The translations under genes were made by a program, and so were the position numbers. A stretch of DNA of 64,000 bases, taken from Acanthamoeba sp. SK_2022b. Lineage: Eukaryota; Discosea; Longamoebia; Acanthamoebidae. The notes under the pieces are model-generated. The model saw only the letters and a list, made by a program, of their open reading frames with translations. It had not been told where the DNA came from and did not search any database. The stretch covers positions 1 through 64,000 of the forward strand of contig JANDJZ010000263.1 in NCBI GenBank assembly GCA_027943245.1, given 5' to 3'. Within the stretch, counting starts at the first letter, position 1. Each line of letters starts with the position of its first letter. Below, piece after piece: positions 1 through 11,385 of the stretch.

Positions 1-87
1 TGCCCATGTCGCTCAATTCCGATGACGTCACACCGCCTTCGTACGCGTCACTAGCCCACTGCAGCGTGCGCTTGCGCGAGCTGCGGA

Positions 88-2086
88 ATGACCTTGATGG
101 TGATGGTGTGCAGCTTTGATTCGCCGTTGGCACGAGCCAAATACCTGCAGCAGCGTTCGCCGCTGGTGGATGGCCACAACGATCTCCCGTGGGCCCTTCG
201 CCAACTGCTCAACAACAACCTCACCGCCATTAACCTCGACCAAGTCCAATCCGGTTGGCACTCCTCTCACACGACTTCGCGTCCTGTTCTCATGTCAGCT
301 CGGTAGATCTGACAACACTCGCTGTGCTCCGCAGATCTGATGACCGACATGCCACGGCTACGGCAGGGCCTCGTCGGGGCTCAGTTCTGGTCGGTCTACG
401 TCACCTGCGGTGTGGAGGCCTACAACGGCTCCCGCGCCGTGCAGGCCACTATGGAGCAGATCGACGTCGTCTACCGGCTCGTAGAGGTTCTCCACGCCAC
501 ATTTTATTTATTTATTTTAAAAAAACGATTATTTGTTGAATTAAGTCTTCTGGAATACATGCGGTAACCATTAATTTATTATTTTATTCTATTTCTCATT
601 AACTGTTAAATATTGCCCCACGTGTAGCGCTATCCTAAGGACCTCAAGCTGGCGCTCACAGCGGATGACCTCGTGGAGGGCTTCAACGAGGGCAAGATCT
701 CATCGCTCATCGGTGCGTGGCGTGGCGCGCATGCGCCCAGCAGCGCTGCGTGGGCTCTTCTCTAGCGTTGTGATCACTTGTTGCGCCCTTGTTCACGGCC
801 ACTTCCCCGCGTTGCTTTTGTTGCGTGTCCCCGCGGCAGGCATGGAGGGAGGCCATTCCATCAACAACTCCCTGTCCACGCTCCGCATGTTCTATCAACT
901 CGGCGCTCGCTACATGGTACAACACACACGCGAGCCGTTCGCGCGTGTTTCAGAACAACGTGGCGCTCACTGCTGTCTGTGCGATGTGTGGCCCTATGAT
1001 GATGCAGACGCTCACCTGGGCTTGCACGCTCGACTGGGTCGACAGCGCCAACGGTCCCTTCCTACACAATGGCCTTACTGCCTTTGGCGAAGCGGTCGTG
1101 CGCGAGATGAACAGGTGAGCAGGTCCCGGAGTTCTCCGACGGTGCGTGATGACGTGGCCTGACCGCACATCCTTTCATCTGCGTGCGTGCGTATGTGCGT
1201 GCGCGTGGCACTGTTCAGGCTGGGCATGCTGGTCGACATCTCCCACGTGTCGGTGGACGTCATGCACGCCGCCCTCAACGTGTCCACTGCTCCAGTACAC
1301 TGCTTCCTCTCTTGTGCCTCTCTCCTATTTACTCATCGCCACCAATCGCCGCAGGTCATCTTCAGCCACAGCAATGCCCGAGCGCTCTGCAATCACGTCC
1401 GCAATGTGCCCGACGACGTGCTCGACAGGTATCGGCCCCACGCCCAATATGTTTGCATATATATCAAATTAATTGAATTAATATTTAATATTATTTTATT
1501 CCACATATGTAATTTTACTTATTTTTTTGTTTAAATTCTATTTGTATTTCTTCTATTTGGCCAGGCTGCCGGCCAACGGGGGGATGGTAATGGTGGTGTT
1601 CTACCCCGAATTCGTTCGCCTCGAGGACCCGAGGAACGTCACCATCAAGGACGTCGTGAACCACATCGACTACATCAAGAACAGGATCGGTACCGCCTCA
1701 TGTCGACACACCACGCAGGACCGCAACCCATTGTCGGGCGGCCCTCACTCAAACGTGTACGTTGGCCAGGCATCGACCACGTGGGCCTGGGGAGCGACTT
1801 TGACGGCGTCTCCTACATGCCCACCGACCTGGGCAACGTGTCCCACTTCGTCGACATCACCGTCGAGCTCATCAACAGGCACAACGCCCTCCTCGCGCCC
1901 TCCGCAGCTTTTCGACAGACAGCTCACACGTGTGGTTGTGGCGTCGTCACGTGCGACAGAGGCTACACGGACGAGGAGATCAAGAAGGTGCTGGGCCTGA
2001 ACACCATCCGGGTCATGCGACAGGCCGAAGCCGTGTCGGCTCAGCTCAGGAAGACCACGCGCCCCTCCGACGCCGTCTGCTGCTGA
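88..2086 (+). CDS. Membrane (renal-type) dipeptidase, peptidase family M19, 10 exons
   Basis: Zinc-dependent dipeptidase of the M19 fold. Exons read 88-253, 335-486, 628-712, 840-916, 1008-1114, 1219-1294, 1355-1428, 1565-1689, 1770-1878 and 1960-2086. All phases agree and give 365 aa. Visible family marks are VDGHNDLPW (HxD zinc ligands), GMEGGHS (bridging Glu), DISHVSV and IFSHS (His ligands), and GLGSDFDG near the end. Two oddities: the usual Thr-His after RY-x-TL appears as TLTWAC, so the substrate-binding His seems to be Trp; and the last intron starts with GC (AACAG/GCACAA), the only donor that keeps frame. The start is uncertain. ATG 88 is used, but no clear signal peptide follows, so an upstream exon may lie before the window. 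The C-terminus ends in Cys-Cys; a GPI anchor, common in animal relatives, is not evident. Family assignment is firm; the 5' end is not. Confidence 0.88.
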
Positions 2087-2203
2087 GACCATGGAGCCTC
2101 CCCCTCCTCCTCTATCTCTGCCTCCCTCTTTGTTGTACTCTTGGTTATTTTATTATTATTTAAGTGCAAAACGGTTCCTCGAATTGGGCTTTGGCGCCCT
2201 GTA

Positions 2204-4268
2204 ATGAGGCGGCGGGGTTACCTCAACCCCAACGCAAGAAGGATTAAGAGGATGAAGAGGACACGCAAACAGAGTGCTCCTTCGACCCAGCCCGACGACG
2301 TGACGAAATCGCCCGACGCCAAGCGCCCTCGCGCGGCGGGAGGGGGCGGCGACGGTGGGCCTGTCGACGAAGCCGACGTGTGCGGCATCATGAAGGCGCT
2401 GCGCGGGAAGCCAGAGTGGCAACGCAAGGTGGCCGACCCGACCATTGTGGCCAAGTGGCGCGCCGAGGCCCTCGCCCAGGGCGCCTCGCCCAACTCCGTG
2501 GCAGCAGCGCTCGCCCGTCTGCTACGGGAGAGCGTCGTCGGCTCTGGCGACACGCCGGCTGCGGACACGTCGAGCGGGGCGCCCGTGGTGGGCTGTAAGC
2601 TGTCCTTCCCGCCAGAGGAGGAGCGCGACGGGATGATGGACGAAGACGACTGGGACTTTCACGTCGAGTGCGACGACTCGGTCCCGGATGCGCCCAGAGA
2701 CGACGTGTGTTGGCGCGACGGGCTCGTGCCGGAGGAGCTGCGCGCGTCGCTCGAGGCCAAGCTCGACGCCATCGCCGCAGCGCCCAACAAGGACTTCCAC
2801 CCCGGCTCCGACAACAAGGTAAGGACCACCCACCAATAATTAATCGTTTTTCCCTCAATTAATTTAATTATTTTATTTAATAATTTGGTTGCAGGTGCAA
2901 GACCTGGTGCATCCGTCGCTGTACCCCTACATTCGTGGCCTCTCCTTCGAGCCCAACACAGTCGCTCCCGCGGCACAGCCCAAGGTACAGGTGGCCGACC
3001 TCTGGGTGTCCAAGGGGGACGACGATGACGAAAAGGACGAGGAAGAGGATGACGAAAAGGACGATGACAGTGCAGAAGAGTCATTTGATTACGAGGATCT
3101 GGGAGGCGACGCCGACGAGGAGAAACGTTACACCAAGAAGGAGAAGATGCTCGCGCAGACCGAGTCCATCTACCAGTGGCTGCCGGCCGAGTTCGCGGTA
3201 GACGCCGACGGCGCCGTGTCCATCGAGTCCTACATCAACAACCTCGAACGCAAGCATCACGCGGGCCTCTACGACGACATCGCCGCCACCTTCCGCCTCT
3301 TCGTGCCCCTCTTCGAAAAGGTAATCGGCCAGCTCCCCCACCACCGTCGATCATCGTCTTCTACACACTATTTTTTGTCGACTCCTCACCCCATGCGCAC
3401 GCGTTCAACCACGACAGGTGTTGATGGGGAAGTCGCTGAGCGGCAGGCGGCTGCAGGTGGTGGTCAAGGCGGCCAACTACATCCTGCAGCCGGGCCAGAG
3501 CCACCAGGGGTCGTGGCACGTGGAGGGCATGCAGCACGAAAGGATCGTGGCGTCGGGCATCTACTACTACCACACCACGCCCAACCTGGCCGGCAGCTGC
3601 CTCTGCTTCCGCGAGAAGCGCGAGAACGACTTGCAGAGCCGAGGCGAGACCCAGGGATACTCCTTCAACATCAACCTGGGCAAGGTGCCTCACGTTACCC
3701 CCCCCCCCCGTGCTCATTGTTCACGCTGCTCATACGCGACACGCTACACAACCCCCCCCCCAATCACCGATACTTGACAGGCCGAGACTCCGATGGGGAG
3801 GTGTCTGGTGTTTGGTAATCATCTTCAGCACAAGGTGCGCGACATGAAGAACGACTCCACCGAGGTGGGCCTGCGCAAGATCCTGTGCTTCTTCCTCATC
3901 GACCCCGACAACCGGTACCGCCTGCGTTCATTGCTCGCCCCGTTGCGCCGTTTGCGTTTGCGTTCTAAACATGTGGCTTTGGTGGGGGGGGGGCGTGTGT
4001 CCTGCACAGGGTGAAGTCGTCGGCCGACATTCCGGAGCAGCAGTGGGACAGGGTCAAGCGGGGCGTGGCGCGCGCGCTGATCGAGGCCACGGTGAAGCAC
4101 AAGGTGGCGCTGCCGAGCGAGATCATCCACCACATCCTGTCGCTGGCCAAGTGGACAGCGCTGGACGAGGCCAAGGAGCACCGGGAGAAGCTCATGTGGG
4201 AGCGCAAGTACTACGTGACCGCCACCAACCAGATATGGGAGCGCAACTTCAGCTTTTGCGAGCACTGA
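2204..4268 (+). CDS. DUF4246 family protein, 5 exons
   Basis: Exons 2204-2818, 2895-3320, 3418-3684, 3781-3914 and 4010-4268 keep phase and give 566 aa. The match to DUF4246 rests on the order of its conserved blocks: VHPSLYPYIRGLS, then YQWLPAEFAVD with YINNLERKHHAGLY, GSWHVEGMQHERIVASGIYYY, LRKILCFFLIDP, and finally SADIPEQQW. The family is common in fungi. Its biochemical role is not established, though the His-containing WHVEGM block has led people to suspect a metal-dependent oxygenase fold (inference). The first about 90 residues are basic and low complexity, with KR-rich stretches that could be a nuclear signal. An acidic Asp/Glu run lies around residues 240-270. ATG 2204 was chosen as the first Met of the frame after the preceding gene; ATG 2252 is an alternative. 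The 3' end is 131 bp from the next start. Confidence 0.82.
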
Positions 4269-4399
4269 CCGGTCACCCGCCTCTGTCGCGGGTTGGAGCT
4301 GCTGCCCAATCATGAAGCGAGTTAAAATTACTACCCAATGAGCGAATTCACACCAAACTTGAGTTATTCTCTGTGCGCACTCAGCAGAGAGCGAAGAGG

Positions 4400-5510
4400 A
4401 TGGATAGGCTGTCGGACGAGCTGCTTGTGCTCATTTTCAAGTATCCTCCAAGAGCCACACGTCGCCATCGCTTGTTGTGTGTTCTTAGTTTTTCCCGGTG
4501 CAGGTTTGTGGGGTGGAAGGGCCTGGTGCGGCACGTCGCGCTGGTTTGTCGTCGGTGGCTAGCGGTGAGCCGTGACGACGCCCTCTGGCGCTCCTTCTTC
4601 CATTCGCGCTGGGGTACATTATTTTATCTTTTAATTCTTTTTTTTTTCATAATACAACTAAAATGTAATTAACATATTTTCTCGCGGACAAACGGTGTTG
4701 CCTACCGCCAGGGGACCGCTTGACCGACAAAGAAGGCTCGAACGGCGAGGTAACGAGCTGGTTCCTGCGTTTCGGGGACCACTTCCGCCAAGTGCGCGAT
4801 ACGATGGAGTGGTGGCGCCCCTTTGCCAATCGCCACCGGCGGCTTCCCTTCACGCACCCCGACGACATGCCCCCGCTCCCCGACACCGTCCAGCCGGACC
4901 GCCTGGTCAAAGTGGTGCGTGTGTGGCCCACCCTCTTCGCTCTGCAAGAAACTCCGGTGCTGCCCCAATCAGCAGCTCTGACATGCACGCAGATCGTGAT
5001 GGGCGATGGCGGGGTAGGCAAGAGCGCCACCTGCATCCAATTCGTACAGAATCACTTCGTGGACGAGTATGACCCGACTATTGGTACTCGCGTGCTCTCT
5101 TACCGCCGATCAACCTACACGTCCTCACGTCCAAGTCCATCCGTGCTGTTGCAGAGGATTCGTATCGGAAGATTCAGACGATCGATGGCAAGTCCATCTT
5201 GTTGGACATCCTCGACACTGCCTGCCAAGACGAATACCACGTGCGTCCACTCTCCACCCACACCCACCCACCCACCCATCATCCACGCCGGAGGCCTCGG
5301 GCTGTGTGTTTGACTTTCGCTGTTGCCGTCTGTTCAGGCGATGAGGGACCGCTACGTCCGAACAGGACAGGTGTTCGTGTTGATTTATTCGTCGACTTCA
5401 CTTGGATCGTTTAGAGCTCTCGCCGACTATGTTGCTCAGGTGCGCCGGCTATGTGTGCATACAACACCGTAACCACTGAAAATGTGGAGACTCACACGCA
5501 ACCGTGTGTG

Positions 5511-5554
<44 letters not shown>

Positions 5555-5916
5555 TGGTGTGTGCATGACGTGAGCGCAGATTCTTCGGGTGATGGACACA
5601 CACTGGTTTCCAATGGTGTTGGCGGAGAACCAAATCGACCTGGTCGATCGGAGGGAGGTGCCCGAGGGCCTGGGCGAGAAGGCGGCAAAGGCCCTGGGCT
5701 GCCTCTTCATTCGGTACTCCCCTTACTCACACCACCTCTCGAGCACGGTCGTGTGGCCAACCGTTTGTGGGCAGGACGAGCGCCAAGACACGGGAAGGGA
5801 TAGACTCTCTCTTTGCAGGGGCTGCCCGACTCCACATTGAACATGGAGACCTGCAGCTGCGTGAAGGAAAGGCCAGGAGGCAGAAGAAGCCCAGGCGGCA
5901 TTGTGCGCTCTCCTGA
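4400..5916 (+). CDS. F-box protein fused to a Ras-type small GTPase with CaaX tail, 8 exons
   Basis: Exons 4400-4440, 4504-4613, 4712-4914, 4993-5083, 5155-5240, 5338-5439, 5580-5713 and 5775-5916 keep phase and give 302 aa. Residues 1-50 are an F-box ([14 protein letters not shown], then [19 protein letters not shown]), expected to bind Skp1 in an SCF ubiquitin ligase. Residues from about 113 are a Ras domain: P-loop GDGGVGKSA, switch I YDPTIEDSY, DTACQD in place of DTAGQE, NQID in place of NKxD, TSAKT, and a Lys/Arg-rich tail ending CALS. The tail predicts prenylation, most likely farnesyl. The first Ras beta strand is split across the exon 3/4 junction (DRLVKV / IVMGDGG) in phase 0, so the two domains are not simply adjacent genes. 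Loss of the G3 Gly and the G4 Lys predicts altered nucleotide handling (inference). ATG 4373 in the same frame is an alternative start. Confidence 0.85.
5511..5556. repeat. (TGCG)n microsatellite in an intron of the F-box-Ras gene
   Basis: An uninterrupted run of about eleven TGCG units lies between exons 6 and 7 of the F-box-Ras gene. It sits well inside the intron, between the donor at 5440 and the acceptor at 5579. Confidence 0.9.
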
Positions 5917-6262
5917 TTCTTGAAATATATTCAATCAGCGGTCATCCCCCTTCGTTGATGCTCCTTCACCGGCTCCAGCGCCACGCCAGAGGCACGCTTC
6001 CGTTTCGCTTTCTTGGCCACCACCGCTCTCGCAACGCCACCTGCCTGGGGCGAGCGAACAAGGTCAAGTCCGAAACTTGAAATTTTGCCCAACAATTTCG
6101 GAATTATCTTTTCAAGTTCTACTAAACTTTAGCGAGCACAACGCCGGCGCCAGGCTCACTCACACGACAGCGGCCAGCAGGACGCGGCACACAAGGTAAC
6201 CCCAAGGCCTACTGCCACCTCTTTTTTTCCTCTTATTTTTAAATCCAACGCAACTCCATCTC
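5917..6262. other. Spacer, possibly with a 5' untranslated exon of the next gene
   Basis: No coding frame is convincing here. A possible donor (CACAAG/GTAACC, near 6196) followed by a pyrimidine-rich T run and a possible acceptor before 6280 suggest a spliced leader exon for the gene starting at 6263. This is weak evidence. Confidence 0.3.
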
Positions 6263-7416
6263 ATGCATGAAATTGCTCATCTTCAAGTTCTCGATCAGAT
6301 GGGACTGTTCTTGCACAAGCTGGAGAAGTGCCTGCGCCTCTCTACACACGCAAACATGATCGACCTCGAGGTCTCGGGCCTCGACCGTGCTCACCCGACC
6401 GGCGCCGGGGAGCAGGTGTCCCGCCAGGGCATCCTCTCTACGGAACAGCAGGTCCTGGTCGACGTGCTCAAGCAGCTCTACAAGATTCGCGACCGCGAGG
6501 AGGCCGAGCTACACCGCCGGCGCGCCCACTACGTCGCGGCGCCGGTCGACTGGTGGTCATCCACGCCACCGCCACCGCCACCGCCACAACTACCCACCAC
6601 TCGCGACAGCGGCCATGTGGTTGCCTTCCTCGACGAGTTTGTCAAGTGCGTGCCCGTGGCCTGGCGGGCAGTGGCGATCGATCCTGTGTGGCGCGCGCGC
6701 GTCTGACCACGTGAACGGCGCGCAGGGTGGTGGCGGTGTGTCAAGCCGTGCTGTCGCAGCGCTGCTCGTCGGCCGTGGCCCCGGGGCTGACCCGCGCCAC
6801 CAAACGAAAGCGGGACCTCGCGGACTGCGAGCCACCGACGCTGTTGGGGGAGAGGGAGGAGGCGGAGGCGGAGGACCACGTCGAGGCCATGATGGACCAC
6901 TTGCGCAAGCGGGCCAAGGTGGTCATCGCCGAGGGCGTCGCCTGCTGCGACGATCGAGCCTGTGAACGGACCGCGGCCGATGAGGACGGGCAAGCGGACA
7001 CTGCCATCGACGGCGGCGGCGGCGGTGGATGCATTGCGAGGCTGGTGCGGCGGGTGGCCGCCACGATGGCCTCGACCGGGCAGCGCAACAACGGACACAA
7101 GAGAAGTCGACCGGAGGAGCCCCTCGTGGCTCTCTCTCGTGCGCGCGCGCTGAGCTTGTGCTGTCACGCGAACGCGGGAGAGGCGAGCGGGAGGAAGAGG
7201 AGGCGGGAGACGGCGGCGGGAGGCAGGAAGCGCAAGCTCGGCGATGACACGGAGAAGGAGGAGGAGGAGCGCCAGAGAGTGCGGAGCTGGAGTAGCACAA
7301 GAGGCGGTGACGAACAGGGCGCTCGCCAAGAGGCTTGCCCACCAAGTGCAGAACAGAGCGTCTCAAAGCGGAAACGGTGGGGCATCGTCATCACTGTCAC
7401 GCCACCACAACTATAA
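6263..7416 (+). CDS. Unrecognised basic, probably nuclear protein, 2 exons
   Basis: Exons 6263-6645 and 6726-7416 join in phase (FVK / VVAVCQAV). No family is recognised. The N-terminal about 100 residues look helical (LDQMGLFLHKLEKCLRL, then a Glu/Arg-rich VLKQLYKIRDREEAELHRRR), followed by a short poly-Pro run. The second exon carries several basic clusters (TKRKRD, HLRKRAKV, GRKRRRE, GRKRKLG, SKRKRW) that resemble nuclear localisation signals, plus a Gly run. Much of it is low complexity, so only the N-terminal part is likely to fold. ATG 6263 is the first Met of the frame; an upstream coding exon cannot be excluded. Stop TAA at 7414. The 200-bp AT-rich spacer after it separates it from the GMC gene. 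Confidence 0.6.
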
Positions 7417-7622
7417 GTACTGTTCAAAAATGTTTTTCGAGTTTATAAATAAAATAAAAAACATTTGATAAAGTAAATATGTTGTGGCGGTTTTCTCGTC
7501 GAAGCGGGTGGGCAACGCCAAGCAGTCCAGCGACGGTCGTTATCCAGCTCAGATTGATGAATTTATCCTAATTTGTGTCAGAACTGCAATACTTCTTATC
7601 TGTTCGAAGGCTGAGTGGATAG

Positions 7623-10212
7623 ATGAAGACCTCGAGAGCGGTGGCCTTGTTGGCTTGCCTGGTGGCTCTCTTCGCGGTTAGCTGCCAGAGCCAAAACGTA
7701 ATCAATTTCAACTTCAAGGGTACTGACACTAGAGTCACCTTGGGGAATAACATCTCAGATGTAGACTTGCGCAGCGTTCTCATCTATGACGATATGTATA
7801 ACCACAGATATGCTCGGACAGCAGCAAAGCTGCCCCGAAGAGCCTCCGGAGCAACCCGAAACCCTCGAAACCTTTGACTACATCATCGTGGGCGCAGGTC
7901 CAGCGGGGTGTGTTTTGGCAAGAAGGCTGTCCGAGCTAGAGGACGCCACAGTGCTGCTTCTCGAAGTCGGTGGTGAGCCCACGGAACAGGAAGACCTCTC
8001 CCGCCTCGTACCGGCCTTCCAGCTCACCGACGCCCTCTGGAACCCGACCTTTGCCCGCCCCACCACCACCGAGCCCTCGGCTCACGCCTTGAACAGACGC
8101 TTCCAGCTCTACGAGGGTCGCGGCTTCGGGTAAACCCATCTACGCTGGCCCTTCTATTGTGTCAGGTCGTGTTGTGGGGATAACATGTGCGATGCGGTGG
8201 CAGTGGCGGCACGAACGTGTACGCGGGCCTCCACCACCGCCCGCGTCTGAGCGACGTCGCGGCTTGGAACTGGCCGGGCCTCAACGAAACCGAGGCTCTC
8301 CACTACTACAAGAAATCAGAGACACATCCCTATGGCGGCCCCCTCCACGGCACGGACGGCCCCGTTCCTATCCACGTCGACGACGACGGCGACATACACG
8401 TTCTGTTGCCCGAGCTCGTGGACGCTGCGTCCAAACTCGGGATCCCGACACCCGAGGACATGGAGGACGGCTACAACACGTACGTCCATGTGTCCATCTC
8501 CCTAATGTGGGAACCGAACCCAGTCTGGCTGCTCATACTCTCGACGTGGTCCACAGTTTTGGCGTGGGAACTGTAAACCGGGCCATGCTCCATGGAAAGC
8601 GTCTCAGCGCCTACGACATCTGGCTCCCCGAAGTGCTCTCTCTCTCTCCCTGTGTGTGTCTTTTTCACTTGATGTTTGGTGGTCTCACACTTGAGGTCGC
8701 AAAACTGCAAGTCGTTGAGGAACGCCCGAAGCAATCTGGTCCTCCGTAGCGGCGCCAAGGTGCTCAAGGTGCTGATCAACTCCGTCCCGAACGCTTACGG
8801 CGTCGAGTACATGAAGGACGCCGTCACGGTCAAGGTATGAGCCCCCCCCCCGCTGTGGCGCAGCCACTACGCCGTACATACACCTCACCTCCGCGTTCGC
8901 AACAGGTGAGGGCCCGCAGGGAAGTCATTCTGAGCGCCGGCGTGGCAAGGTCTCCCCAGCTCCTCATGCTCTCGGGCGTGGGACCGCAAGAGCATCTGGA
9001 GCAGCTCTCGATCCCCGTCAAGGTCAACCTGCCCGGCGTGGGCCAGAACTACGTCGAGCGCCCCCGCGCGCTGGTTGTTTTTGAAAGCAGCGAGGTCTGT
9101 CTGACCCCTCCTGGATTGCGCCAGCCACGGCTCCTGTCTAATGCGTGGAAACGTTTCAGGTCGACCCTGCCTCGAATCCAGCGATCGTGTTCTCCGAGGC
9201 GACCTTCTCCCAGTGGTTGACCACGTATGTTCAACGATTGGTCAATCTGGCATGGCCGGGGCTTTCTGGCGGTTGACACATGACGGGGCTGGAACGGGGG
9301 TCACAGGGGCACGGGACCGCTTTCTAAGGGCATGTCGGGAGGCAAGGGCAGCCTTACCCTGCCTGGCACTCCTCTCGGTTTCCATGTACACCGCTCCCTC
9401 CAGCTACCCCCGCTGAGCTCTTGGGGCAGATGGCCTCACCTCCTGGCGTATGTGCACAACTTTGTTATCAGTTCGAATTCTCTACCGTGCTCCCGCTCAG
9501 GGAGGACGTTGCCTTCCCCCCGGGCTCCTACGTCTTTGTCTGCTCCCCGGCTTCGCCCAGCAGCAGGGGAGAGGTAACCGCATCGCTCTCTCGCCCACAT
9601 TGCAGATATTGCTTCGCGGCGGATTGACGACCTGCCGTGTGTTCAGGTCAAGCTGGTGTCTTCGGATCCGATGGAGACGCCCAGGAGGAGTCCCAACTTC
9701 TTCAGCGACCTCGAGTCGGCCGACATGCAAAGCATGCTGGTCTGCATCAGCACCGTCCGCGAACTCGCTGCAACCGAGCCCCTGTCCAACCACACGTAAC
9801 CCACTCGGCCCTCTTTCCTGTCGTAGACGATGCACGCACGGCCGCTGACTTATGTCGTGTGGGCCGCTGCAGCGTCGCGGAGCTGCTGCCCGGCACGTCC
9901 GACGTTGCCGAGACGGTGGGCTTCATCCTGGAGACAGTGGCGTCCACCTGGCACGCCGCGGGCACCTGCTCTTTTGGCTCCGACGACTCCAGCGTGGTAC
10001 GTTTGCGCGCAGACACTGAAGATGACACACGCCCAACTCACGACTTTCTCAACGCGACAAAGGTGGACGAGAGGTTCAGGGTGAGGGGCGTGGGGCGCTT
10101 GCGCGTGGTGGACGCCTCGGTTATGCCTGAACTGCTGTCGGTCAACCCGGTCGCCACCATCTACATGCTGGCGGAGCGGGCCTCAGACGTCATCAAGGAG
10201 GATGTGCCCTAG
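7623..10212 (+). CDS. Secreted GMC-family FAD oxidoreductase (choline/glucose dehydrogenase-like), multi-exon
   Basis: The N-terminus [19 protein letters not shown] is a signal peptide. The FAD-binding motif [19 protein letters not shown] starts near 7877, followed by [13 protein letters not shown] over an in-phase junction (8129/8204), [19 protein letters not shown] near 8930, [12 protein letters not shown] near 9940 with the catalytic His, and the closing [25 protein letters not shown] with the second catalytic position (Asn). Well-supported boundaries are 8129/8204, 8479/8557, 8834/8906, 9094/9160, 9573/9647, 9795/9873 and 9996/10063. Two parts are unclear: the join between the signal peptide and the FAD domain (frame changes between about 7700 and 7830), and the 9220-9420 stretch. 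The exact alcohol substrate cannot be told from sequence. Confidence 0.82.
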
Positions 10213-10352
10213 CTCTCGCTTTTGAATTCATAAGAATTATAATTGCACAAGTATAATAATAAGATTACTTGGTAGCGTTCCTGAGAAGTGGGAGTGGAGG
10301 AACAAAAATAGAAATGAGAGAGTATTATGTGTTTCATTAATAATCAGAATAA

Positions 10353-11009
10353 TTATTCATAGTACTCTTGGCCGCCCTTGTCTTGCTCCTGGGGCGCGGC
10401 CTCCTGTTGCTCTGCTCGCGACTGCTGGACGTGTTCGCCGTAGTACGACCCGCCTCGGCCACCTCCGCCACCGCCAGAGCTGGAGCCGGAGCCGGAGCCA
10501 CTGTCGCTCGACGCGAAGTCCACAACCAGGCCAATGGCCACCACCACGAAGAGGAGCGAGACCGCGATGAAGCCAAACAGGCCAAAGGCCAGAGCGGCGT
10601 TCCACACGTGGGGTGCCGTGTCGCAATAGCCGTCGGCCTCGTCCAGGAAGGTGTCTATGTCCTTGGCCATGAGGGCCCATGCCGTGAGCTGGAAGACGCT
10701 CACGACAAAGATGAGGGCCAGGAGGACCCCCTTGGCCAGTAGGTTCACGGAGCGCGAGGAGTCGAGCAGGGCGAGGCCGAGCAGACCCAGCGTGGCAACC
10801 ACGGTCACGAGCCCGAGCGCGCCGGCGACGATGCCTATGGAGCTCGTGCGCTCGCGGCAGGGCCACTTGCAGTTGTCCGACTCTGAATAATCCCTTGAGA
10901 GGTCGCCGGCGCTCGCATAGAGCGCAATGTTGATGACGCTCAGCACGCCAAAGGTGAGAGCCAGAAAACCACCCAGGCCGAGGACCGCGATTGCCTTGCC
11001 GTTTGCCAT
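10353..11009 (-). CDS. Four-helix membrane protein, paralogue 1 of a tandem trio
   Basis: A 218-aa protein with four predicted membrane helices (approximately IAVLGLGGFLALTFGVLSV; IGIVAGALGLVTVVATLGLL; VLLALIFVVSVFQLTAWAL; FGLFGFIAVSLLFVVVAIGL). The first loop has two Cys in a CKWPCRERT motif and the loop before helix 4 has DGYCDTAPHVWNAALAF. The tail is Ser/Gly-rich, then Gln/Glu-rich and ends EYYE, so it is probably cytosolic. It shares CRERT, AWALMAKDID and VWNAAL blocks with the two genes downstream at 11386 and 12437, all on one strand, so they arose by tandem duplication. The topology recalls claudin/PMP22-like tetraspans but I do not recognise a named family. ATG 11009 is preferred over an upstream Met because the paralogues start at the same place. 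Confidence 0.75.
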   Translation of the reverse strand: MANGKAIAVLGLGGFLALTFGVLSVINIALYASAGDLSRDYSESDNCKWPCRERTSSIGIVAGALGLVTVVATLGLLGLALLDSSRSVNLLAKGVLLALIFVVSVFQLTAWALMAKDIDTFLDEADGYCDTAPHVWNAALAFGLFGFIAVSLLFVVVAIGLVVDFASSDSGSGSGSSSGGGGGGRGGSYYGEHVQQSRAEQQEAAPQEQDKGGQEYYE

Positions 11010-11385
11010 TGCTCCTTGTGTGGTGTGCAGAATGTGGTTTGCCGGAGTGGGAAACAAACGTTGGTAGAGCGCAGTTGTGACCCCGGATAAAACTGTTTAT
11101 TTTTGGCCAATGACGCTCATTCGCTGTTCCGCTAAATGGGCAGAACTGGCGTTTGCTACTCCCCACTTTTGGTCGGTTGCGTGGATGGAACCAAGGAAGC
11201 GCCTCGCACTGGCGACGGTTTCAACAGGGGAAGCAAGAAGGAGGAGGGCCAACTGAGTCAAATAACCAAATGGCCTTTCTTTTGTTCAACCTAAATATGT
11301 ACACCTAGACATAACGCTGGAGCAACGGGCATGTGCCCTTGTCAAAAATAAACCAGATAAAATAAACTAAAAAAGAGATTAATAT

